Notes under the pieces: generated by a model | Database searches by the model: none | Told to the model about the DNA's origin: nothing | Seen by the model: only the letters and a program-made list of their open reading frames with translations | In this document: in pieces, positions 1 through 5,350 of the stretch | How positions within the stretch are numbered: the stretch's first letter is position 1 | How the letters are laid out: the number at the start of each line of letters is the position of its first letter | NCBI GenBank assembly: GCA_002699325.1 | Contig: PABS01000049.1 | Span: forward strand, 1 to 9,425 | Reading direction: 5' to 3' | Length of the DNA stretch: 9,425 nt | Source: Ponticaulis sp. | Lineage (GTDB): Bacteria; Pseudomonadota; Alphaproteobacteria; Caulobacterales; Hyphomonadaceae | Made by a program: the position numbers and the translations under genes

Positions 1-78
1 GCTGGTGTGCCTTCGGTGAGCATTGCGGCGCCGTTGCCGCGACGGCAGGCCATTCTAGACCGGGTTCGGGTCGTGTAA
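1..78 (+). CDS. C-terminal tail of an unidentified protein (5' end outside window)
   Basis: Frame 1 is open from the first base and ends at a TAA at 76-78. It encodes 25 residues beginning AGVPSVSIAAPLPRRQ and ending RVRVV. I do not recognise the family. The tail runs toward the point where the neighbouring receptor gene is broken and stops about 68 bp short of it. That is where the last gene of an inserted element, such as a transposase, would be expected to end. The same 78 bases are also open in frame 3, so even the choice of frame is not secure. The call rests on position and the stop codon only. Confidence 0.3.
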   Translation, partial: AGVPSVSIAAPLPRRQAILDRVRVV

Positions 79-112
79 AGAAAATGCCAGGAGTTTTAGC
101 CCGGCAATGTCC

Positions 113-146
113 CTTCCGCCACAACTCAGCCACAACACGGCGGAAG
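113..146. repeat. Perfect 8-bp inverted repeat at the receptor break point
   Basis: CTTCCGCC at 113-120 pairs with GGCGGAAG at 139-146 around an 18-base spacer. Within it, GCCACAAC occurs twice, at 118-125 and 129-136, 11 bp apart. The outer end of the right arm (145/146) coincides with the last codon at which the receptor still follows its family pattern (VAVEL). No T-tract follows on either strand, so it is not a good intrinsic terminator. A hairpin or subterminal repeat at the end of a mobile element is the likeliest reading, but no target duplication or second end is visible. Confidence 0.5.
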
Positions 147-827
147 CTCAACAGCGACCTGCTCAATCGCATCATAAGAGAACGGGATACGCTCTGTTGG
201 GTAACCGTTGGAGTTCAGACCGAAGTTGTCGTTCAGGCGAACACCATCAACAGTGAGAGAGTTGAAGCGTGAGTTCTTACCACCACACTGAACGCCGTTG
301 ATGTCGCCGCGGGATTCGTCAACATACACACGCGCATCAAGGCGCAGAACGTCAGTGATGTTCCGGTTGATAGCCGGAGCGTTCTGAAGGATTTCAAGAT
401 CGAATGCTGCAGATGGACCCATGGCGACCTGAGCCGTAGCGAGAGCCGGAGCCGTCACAACAATCGCATCCAGGGTACGCTGACCAGAGACCGTCAGGGG
501 AAGCTCGTATGTATCGTCGAGGTTGACGAAGATATCAGTCACGGTGACGGGCTGGAAGTCGCCGCCAGACACTTCAACCGTGTATGGGCCACCAACACGA
601 AGACCGCGTGTTGAGAATGCGCCGGTGTTGTTGGTGACCGACGTCGAGACCGAACCCGATGGGACGTGCGTAATTACAACGGTCGCGCCCGAGACAGGTG
701 CGCCAGCGTCGTCGGTGATTGTGCCGCGAATTGCGGAGGTCGTGACCTGCGCAACCGCAGGCACGGCCATAGCGGCGGACAGCGCAGCAAGAGCGACACC
801 ACTCTTGAAGATGTTCCAATGTGACAT
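126..827 (-). CDS. Oar-like TonB-dependent receptor, truncated after the plug domain
   Basis: The product is 233 aa, the N-terminal part of an outer-membrane TonB-dependent receptor of the Oar/carboxypeptidase-regulatory type; intact members usually approach or exceed 1,000 aa. It has a signal peptide (residues 1-26, cut at AVA|Q), a CarboxypepD_reg-like beta domain (about 30-112), a TonB-box-like AIVVTA (121-126) and a plug domain (about 137-229) with FNSLTVDGVRLND and FSYDAIEQVAVEL. The family normally continues with APFDVxYGGF and then a 22-strand barrel. Here four unrelated residues (PPCCG region) and a TGA follow, and neither other frame restores the family sequence. The chosen start (ATG at 827) has AGGGG 8 bases upstream; an in-frame ATG at 878 lacks this. 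Without a barrel it cannot act as a transporter, so it is probably a pseudogene or a gene split by an insertion. Confidence 0.85.
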   Translation of the reverse strand: MSHWNIFKSGVALAALSAAMAVPAVAQVTTSAIRGTITDDAGAPVSGATVVITHVPSGSVSTSVTNNTGAFSTRGLRVGGPYTVEVSGGDFQPVTVTDIFVNLDDTYELPLTVSGQRTLDAIVVTAPALATAQVAMGPSAAFDLEILQNAPAINRNITDVLRLDARVYVDESRGDINGVQCGGKNSRFNSLTVDGVRLNDNFGLNSNGYPTERIPFSYDAIEQVAVELPPCCG

Positions 828-901
828 GAATTTTACCCCTAGAAAGACTCTCGCGAAATTTTTAGCCCGCGAGGACATGGCGGCCCCATACTACAATGTG
901 G

Positions 902-941
902 ATGACGCTTAAATGACGTATGTGCAAAGCTTTTATGACGC
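902..941. promoter_or_regulatory. Phased ATGACG(C/T) direct repeats upstream of the receptor gene
   Basis: ATGACGC at 902-908, ATGACGT at 913-919 and ATGACGC at 935-941 start 11 and 22 bp apart, that is, on one face of the helix. A fourth, inverted copy (GCGTCAT) is at 991-997. They lie 75-115 bp upstream of the receptor start, where a regulator of a TonB-dependent receptor would bind. No clear -35/-10 pair was found, and no known regulator is assigned. Confidence 0.35.
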
Positions 942-1012
942 ACTGCACAATACAGAAAACTGAGGTTTTGCGGCAACACCCACCCAAGAGGCGTCATATG
1001 CCACAAATGAAA

Positions 1013-1038
1013 AAAGCCGGGCAAGAATGCCCGGCTTT
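1013..1038 (-). terminator. Intrinsic terminator of speD
   Basis: Arms AAAGCCGGGC (1013-1022) and GCCCGGCTTT (1029-1038) form a perfect 10-bp stem with a 6-base loop. On the minus strand the stem is followed by a run of six T. It lies about 75 bp past the speD stop and also insulates the receptor promoter region. The plus-strand T-run is short, so activity in that direction would be weaker. Confidence 0.85.
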
Positions 1039-1111
1039 ATGGTTAATAGCTGATTAACCTTTTATCACTTTTCGCTCAAACTGGCATCAAAATGCCCAGC
1101 CGAACCTTCGA

Positions 1112-1585
1112 TCAAACGCTGAGACCGCGACGGTGCTCTGTCAGTCCGATCCGTGATGGCGAGAAGGCTTCGCGAAGCGCTTCAATGGTTCGGTGAGGCT
1201 GCGCCGCACCACACATGAAGACGTCTACGGCCGCGAAATTACGCTCTGGCCAGGTATGAATTGAGATATGGCTCTCAGACAGAACGATGACGCCTGACAC
1301 ACCATTGTTTGGCGTGAAGACGTGGAAATCTGAACTGAGAATGGTTGCACCCGCACGTACAGCAGCATCGCAAAGCGACCGCTCGATATGTTCTGGGTCA
1401 TCAATCCGGTTTACATCCCACAGGTCAATAATGAGGTGGGTTCCGGCGAATTCAACGCCATCCCGTTTGATGAAAAAATCAAGTCGCTCTTCGGTATCCG
1501 CCGCATCAGATTGCTGCTCTGACGCGGCTTTGCCCTGTTCGTCGAGGACCTCGAAATCCGGGTGACCCGGGGCTCCGTAAGCCAT
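1112..1585 (-). CDS. speD: S-adenosylmethionine decarboxylase proenzyme (SpeD, class 1B type)
   Basis: The 157-aa cytoplasmic enzyme decarboxylates S-adenosylmethionine to supply the aminopropyl donor for spermidine synthesis. It is made as a proenzyme that cleaves itself to form a pyruvoyl cofactor. The signature SESHISIHTWPE is present. By alignment from memory with the Thermotoga maritima enzyme (Ser63, His68, Cys83), the residues are Glu104|Ser105 at the cleavage site, His110 and Cys125, all with the right spacing. The core begins near residue 46 (FAGTHLIIDLW) and ends with EHRRG. The first about 43 residues are an acidic, Gln/Asp/Glu-rich extension absent from minimal homologs. The ATG at 1585 is chosen because GAAGG lies about 10 bases upstream; the frame stays open further but without a supported start. 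No speE is adjacent. Identity is very secure. Confidence 0.95.
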   Translation of the reverse strand: MAYGAPGHPDFEVLDEQGKAASEQQSDAADTEERLDFFIKRDGVEFAGTHLIIDLWDVNRIDDPEHIERSLCDAAVRAGATILSSDFHVFTPNNGVSGVIVLSESHISIHTWPERNFAAVDVFMCGAAQPHRTIEALREAFSPSRIGLTEHRRGLSV

Positions 1586-1608
1586 GCTCACACACCTTCT
1601 AATTAGAT

Positions 1609-1625
1609 GGGCCGACCATCGGCCC
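1609..1625. promoter_or_regulatory. Inverted repeat in the speD leader / divergent promoter region
   Basis: GGGCCGA and TCGGCCC form a perfect 7-bp palindrome around a 3-base spacer, 24 bp upstream of the speD ATG and just before its ribosome binding site. In speD mRNA it would be a stable, GC-rich hairpin with a tight loop. It could equally be an operator in the 145-bp gap (1586-1730) between speD and the divergent glycosyltransferase gene. A second small palindrome, CTTGC-GTT-GCAAG, is at 1661-1673. I did not recognise a known SAM riboswitch in the leader. Confidence 0.35.
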
Positions 1626-1730
1626 CGGTTACATGGAAGCGGCGACATAATCACTTTGTACTTGCGTTGCAAGCATGATTTTCACAGTGTCCCGAAAAAT
1701 TTCAGAGCGCTAACCGCACCGGAGTTCCGC

Positions 1731-3248
1731 GTGAAAAACTCTTCCGCTTCAACCGAGAAAAACTGGCAGACTTTTCTGCTGCTTTCAGGCCTTGGTCTGT
1801 TGCTTTTGCGGATTTTAACAGTTGTGTTCACCACACTCAACCTTGGCCCTGATGAGGCTCAGTACTGGCGATGGTCAACAAGCTTTGACTGGGGATATTA
1901 CTCCAAGCCACCCATGATCGCCTGGGTGATCGGGGTGGAGACTTCTCTGTTCGGAGATGCTGAATGGGCGATCCGCATCGGCTCGCCGCTATTCCATGTG
2001 TTCACCGGAGCCATGCTCTACCTTCTGGGCAAACACATCTGGAGCGTGCGTGCGGGTGTGCTCGCCGCGTTGATCTACCTGCTTATGCCTGCGGTCTGGC
2101 TGTCATCCATCATCATGTCGACCGATGTGCAGCTCATGGCGTTTTGGGCGCTCAGCCTGTTCCTTCTCTTCCTCTTCCGCGACGCACCAAGCTGGAAACT
2201 GGGGCTGGCACTCGGCATCAGCATCGGCTTCGGCTTTCTCTCAAAGTACGCCATGATCTATTTTCTGGTGGGAATTGGCCTCAGCCTCCTGTTCGACAAG
2301 CCATTGAGGGCAGCGTTTCTATCGCGCTCAGGCCTTTCGGCCATTGCAGGCCTGGTCCTGACGCTCCTCCCGCATATTGCCTGGAGCATCAGGACCGGCT
2401 TCAAAACGGTCAGCCACACGGCGGATAATGCAAACTGGGATCAGGAGCTGTTGAATCCTGAAAACGGGCTGAAGTTCTTAGGCGATCAGTTTGGCGTATT
2501 TGGCCCGTTGAGCTTTGCGCTGCTCCTTGCTTTCTTCGTCGCGCTCGTGATCGGCGCCACGCAATTGCGCCGGGATTCGAAAGTCAGAATTCTACTGACC
2601 TTCATTTTGCCGCCGCTCACCATCATTCTGCTTCAGGCCTTTATCAGTCGGGCACACGCCAACTGGGCTGCCTCAGCCTATCCCGCCGCTGCCGTACTCA
2701 TGGCCGTCTGGGCCTGCCACGCAACGAAATATGTTCGCCCGGTTCTATATGCGGGATTTGCGATCAATCTGATCGCCGGGCTCATCTTTACCTTCACGGT
2801 GGTCGCGCCAGCTGAAATCGCCAATGACCTTGGTCTCGCCAACGCAATGAAGCGTTTGCGCGGCTGGCCAGAAACCACAGAACGGGTGAAACAACTGGCA
2901 ATCGAAATGAACGCCAGCGCCATCATCCTCGACGAGCGCGAAGTCTGGCACGGCCTGGACTATTATGGACGCGATGGCGCACTGGACTTCCCGCTGCGGG
3001 CATGGCGTCGCTCCTCGCACGCTGAGAGCTTCTCGGAAGAAGCGCCAATATCACAAGCGGATGCAGCGAATGCGATTGTGCTGCTCTACAGACAGGACGA
3101 TTTCGACAAGATCTCCGCAGACTTCGAAACCTTCGAGTCGGCCGGTGAAATCCGTCAGCCCCTGGGAGGGTCAAAATTCAGAGTGCTCTCGATCTATCGC
3201 GCATCAGGTTTCCAGCCCGTAGAGCGCGCCTCACCCGCTGTTGAATGA
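1731..3248 (+). CDS. GT39 (PMT/ArnT-like) polytopic membrane glycosyltransferase
   Basis: The 505-aa inner-membrane protein has a GT-C fold. Such enzymes transfer sugars from lipid-linked donors to lipids, glycans or proteins on the periplasmic side. The first loop carries the family signature GPDEAQYW (39-46) with the acidic pair Asp41-Glu42, followed by SFDWGYYSKPPMIAW. A second family motif, SRAHANWAASAYPAA (306-320), precedes the last membrane segments. About 11 hydrophobic helices lie between residues 13 and 358, and a soluble C-terminal domain of about 145 residues follows. The start is taken as GTG 1731 (GGAG 6 bases upstream). An ATG at 1584 in frame would add 49 non-hydrophobic, family-unlike residues and run through the divergent promoter region. 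No arn or O-antigen genes are nearby, so donor and acceptor cannot be named. There is no visible terminator before the next gene, 104 bp on. Confidence 0.85.
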   Translation: MKNSSASTEKNWQTFLLLSGLGLLLLRILTVVFTTLNLGPDEAQYWRWSTSFDWGYYSKPPMIAWVIGVETSLFGDAEWAIRIGSPLFHVFTGAMLYLLGKHIWSVRAGVLAALIYLLMPAVWLSSIIMSTDVQLMAFWALSLFLLFLFRDAPSWKLGLALGISIGFGFLSKYAMIYFLVGIGLSLLFDKPLRAAFLSRSGLSAIAGLVLTLLPHIAWSIRTGFKTVSHTADNANWDQELLNPENGLKFLGDQFGVFGPLSFALLLAFFVALVIGATQLRRDSKVRILLTFILPPLTIILLQAFISRAHANWAASAYPAAAVLMAVWACHATKYVRPVLYAGFAINLIAGLIFTFTVVAPAEIANDLGLANAMKRLRGWPETTERVKQLAIEMNASAIILDEREVWHGLDYYGRDGALDFPLRAWRRSSHAESFSEEAPISQADAANAIVLLYRQDDFDKISADFETFESAGEIRQPLGGSKFRVLSIYRASGFQPVERASPAVE

Positions 3249-3352
3249 TGTGGCGTCATTATCCTTAGCGAATGTTAACTGTCAGGCCGCGTATCTTCCG
3301 CAGAACCGGTCTGATAGACTGCCGAACTGTAGCCTAATTCAGGAGAGACCAT

Positions 3353-3778
3353 ATGAAGATCATTTCGGCAGGTATCGCTGCCATGTGTCTGGCGTCAGTC
3401 GCCAACGCTCAGAGCGTTTCCGTCAACCCCGGTCAGTGGGAATACACGACCGAAATCATGATGGAGAGCGCCATGGGATCCATGCCGCAGAGCGATAGCG
3501 ACAGCAGCTGCCTCAAGCCAGAAGATGCGACGCAAACGCCTGCCGACTTTGCCGAGTCCGGGTGTGAAGTCACCAAGTCCAGCATGGACGGGGAGACTTT
3601 GAAATTCTCTCTCTCTTGCGACCAGATGGGCGTCCCGATGGAAGGCAAGATGGCAATCACCCCAATGGATAACGGCAATGCGCTCGATATCTCGGGCGAG
3701 ATGTCCGGTGAGGTGCCGCAAATGGGCGAGATGAAAGTCACCATTAAGGCGTCCGGCAAGCGTGTGGGCGCCTGCTGA
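3353..3778 (+). CDS. Secreted DUF3617 domain protein, methionine-rich
   Basis: The 141-aa product has a signal peptide (about 1-19, cut at ANA|Q), so the mature protein is probably periplasmic. PGQWEYT (26-32), CLKPEDA (53-59) and the terminal SGKRVGAC are hallmarks of the DUF3617 family, whose function is unknown. The mature part has four cysteines (53, 71, 89, 141), compatible with two disulfides, and 12 methionines in 122 residues (about 10%), unusually many. ATG 3353 has AGGAG with a 7-base spacer. The gene is convergent with an exported methionine sulfoxide reductase across a shared terminator. The family assignment is from recognised motifs; any role in methionine oxidation is inference. 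Confidence 0.85.
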   Translation: MKIISAGIAAMCLASVANAQSVSVNPGQWEYTTEIMMESAMGSMPQSDSDSSCLKPEDATQTPADFAESGCEVTKSSMDGETLKFSLSCDQMGVPMEGKMAITPMDNGNALDISGEMSGEVPQMGEMKVTIKASGKRVGAC

Positions 3779-3808
3779 TCTGTCCTTGCCGCACACGACA
3801 GATACAAA

Positions 3809-3834
3809 AAAAGCCCGGCACATGCCGGGCTTTT
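3809..3834. terminator. Bidirectional intrinsic terminator between DUF3617 gene and msrA
   Basis: AAAAGCCCGGC (3809-3819) and GCCGGGCTTTT (3824-3834) form a perfect 11-bp stem with a 4-base loop. It is T-rich on the plus side (TTTTCTT) and followed by seven or more T on the minus strand. It sits 30 bp after the DUF3617 stop and 22 bp after the msrA stop, so it should serve both convergent genes. Confidence 0.9.
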
Positions 3835-3856
3835 CTTAAATCGGATATAGCGCAGA

Positions 3857-4522
3857 TCAGAAGTTTGCCGCGATTTTCTTAGCTGCATCCTCGCCCCAGA
3901 TTTGCTCAAGGCGTTGATCGCGACCGCACCGCGAACGGTAGAAGTCATAACGCGACTTGTTCTTTTTGTAGTAATCTTGGTGATAATCTTCAGCAGGCCA
4001 GAATGTGCCCTGGCTCAGAATTTCGGTTTTGATCTCACCGGACAGCTCACCACTCTCACTCAGCTCGGCTTTTGCTTCTTCGGCTGTCGCACGCTCTTCA
4101 TCCGTTTCGACAAAGATCGCTGTTCGATAGCTTGTACCTTTGTCACAGAACTGACCGCGCGCATCGAGCGGATCAATCGTGCGCCAGTAATAATCGACCA
4201 GCTCATCATAAGAGACCACGGTCGGGTCATAGATCACACGAACAGACTCATAGTGACCGGTCGTACCCGTCGTTACCTGTTCATAGCTTGGATTGGCCAC
4301 ATCACCGCCCGTATAGCCGGAAATGGTCTGCACAACGCCATCAACCTTGTCGAAGTCAGCTTCCGTGCACCAGAAACATCCACCCGCGAACACTGCGTCT
4401 GCCTGACTGGCAGCTATAGGTTCAGCGCTTTCCTGGCTGTTACCGGATTGAGAAAAAAAGGCGAACCCGGCAGCCACAACGCCGACAAGTCCGGCCACCA
4501 TATAGTTTGGCGACGTACGCAT
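3857..4522 (-). CDS. msrA: Peptide methionine sulfoxide reductase MsrA, exported form
   Basis: The 221-aa enzyme reduces the S-epimer of methionine sulfoxide in proteins and free Met back to methionine. The signature GCFWC gives the catalytic Cys49 and a second Cys52; a late Cys199 (SRCG) is placed to act as the resolving cysteine. GTTGHYESVRVIYDP (86-100), the RGQFCDKGTSYRTAIF segment (122-137) and AEDYHQDYY (177-185) are typical of the family. Unlike cytosolic MsrA, it begins with a short basic stretch and a hydrophobic segment (about 7-23), then a Ser/Glu/Gln-rich linker. The enzyme is therefore predicted to be periplasmic, either anchored or cleaved. ATG 4522 has only a loose AAGAGA upstream. 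No msrB is in the window. The electron donor would have to be a periplasmic thiol system; this is inferred. Confidence 0.95.
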   Translation of the reverse strand: MRTSPNYMVAGLVGVVAAGFAFFSQSGNSQESAEPIAASQADAVFAGGCFWCTEADFDKVDGVVQTISGYTGGDVANPSYEQVTTGTTGHYESVRVIYDPTVVSYDELVDYYWRTIDPLDARGQFCDKGTSYRTAIFVETDEERATAEEAKAELSESGELSGEIKTEILSQGTFWPAEDYHQDYYKKNKSRYDFYRSRCGRDQRLEQIWGEDAAKKIAANF

Positions 4523-4547
4523 TACGAATTCTCTTTTTATTGCCCAT

Positions 4548-4569
4548 GCAGGTCATCTCTTCGACCTGC
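4548..4569. repeat. Hairpin in the msrA leader
   Basis: GCAGGTC (4548-4554) and GACCTGC (4563-4569) form a perfect 7-bp stem with an 8-base loop, 26 bp upstream of the msrA start. It has no T-tract on either strand, so it is not an obvious terminator for the upstream YbjN-like gene. A leader structure or operator is possible. I see nothing else in the 168-bp gap 4523-4690. Confidence 0.3.
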
Positions 4570-4690
4570 GCGTCTTTATATTCGAGCATGTGGGTAAATT
4601 CCTTCGAATTTGCTACCCCGACACTGCAGCAATCGCAGATCTGTGCAAATAAGTCACAGCTTCATGATGAGCCGTGATCTGAACTCCCCA

Positions 4691-5206
4691 CTAATTCGCG
4701 CCAGACTTCGGTAATATGACTGGTGCAGGCGCAGGCTCCTGGCCGATACTGGAAATGACATTCGCCGAAATGTTGAGCAGCACTTCGAGATTGTATTTCA
4801 GATTTTCTCGGGAGATGCCGTTATCGAGAATGAGGTATCGCGAGACGCCAATTGAATCCTCGTTATACCAGACGCTGACAGCAGCGAACTGAATGTCGGC
4901 ACGATTGATATCGTCCGGGGTATCGCCGGGTTGGCGGTCATAGGTCACAGCCATATTCACACCGCGGCAGACGTCATTGGCGCAGGCGGCTCCCATCACG
5001 CTGAAAAAGAGATCATCGCTGCTTTTGGCGAAAACCACCTGGTCTTCGACGGCTTCAACACTGTGCCCCATTTCCTCCACAATGGACTGAAGATCGGCCA
5101 TGGTGACCTGCGTCACAAGTGGCGAGGATGGCGTGGTTTGCGCAGCTGCGGGAAGCGCGCTTGCAGCAGAGAGCAATGCTGCGCTGAAAATTCCGGGTGT
5201 CATCAT
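4691..5206 (-). CDS. Secreted YbjN-domain-like protein
   Basis: The 171-aa product has a clear signal peptide (LLSAASALPAAA, cut after about residue 22) and is probably periplasmic. The mature part resembles YbjN-type proteins. It starts VTMADLQSIVEEMGHSVE (a helix and strand as in the family) and continues with a beta stretch containing LFFSVMGAACANDVC, then a C-terminal helical part, SRENLKYNLEVLLNIS. Cys75 and Cys80 could form a disulfide, as fits an exported protein. The C-terminus is Pro/Ala-rich. The ATG at 5206 or the adjacent ATG at 5203 follows AAGGGA closely, the second with better spacing; a TTG at 5218 would sit on the ribosome binding site. The function of the family is unknown. 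The gene follows pbpC after 144 bp with no terminator visible, so it could share that transcript. The YbjN match is by pattern, not a search. Confidence 0.65.
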   Translation of the reverse strand: MMTPGIFSAALLSAASALPAAAQTTPSSPLVTQVTMADLQSIVEEMGHSVEAVEDQVVFAKSSDDLFFSVMGAACANDVCRGVNMAVTYDRQPGDTPDDINRADIQFAAVSVWYNEDSIGVSRYLILDNGISRENLKYNLEVLLNISANVISSIGQEPAPAPVILPKSGAN

Positions 5207-5350
5207 GCGTCCCTTCAAGATGGCGGATTTGGCCCGAATTGCCCATGCGGGTTGGCATCATCTAACACAGTCGCCTCCAAGCCCCGCAAGGTCATTTGGC
5301 AGTGCATTTGGCTGGCAGGTCCGATAGTCTTCGCCTGTTGCGCGATTGTC

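Noticed and set aside
113..146. Inverted repeat read as the receptor's own terminator
   Set aside because: No T-tract follows on either strand, and it overlaps the end of the reading frame where the homology breaks, which fits a junction better.
126..150. Simple frameshift as the cause of receptor truncation
   Set aside because: Neither alternative frame after the break gives the expected APFDVxYGGF or any barrel-like sequence.
828..878. Longer receptor start at ATG 878
   Set aside because: It puts 17 extra residues before a standard signal peptide. The ATG at 827 has a clear AGGGG ribosome binding site.
1584..1730. N-terminal extension of the glycosyltransferase to an ATG at 1584
   Set aside because: It would add 49 polar residues unlike the family, cross the divergent promoter region and overlap the speD start codon. 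GTG 1731 has a good GGAG at the right distance.
3902..4597. Long plus-strand reading frame (231 codons) across msrA
   Set aside because: It is the antisense shadow of msrA, which has full catalytic motifs on the other strand; the translated product has no family features.
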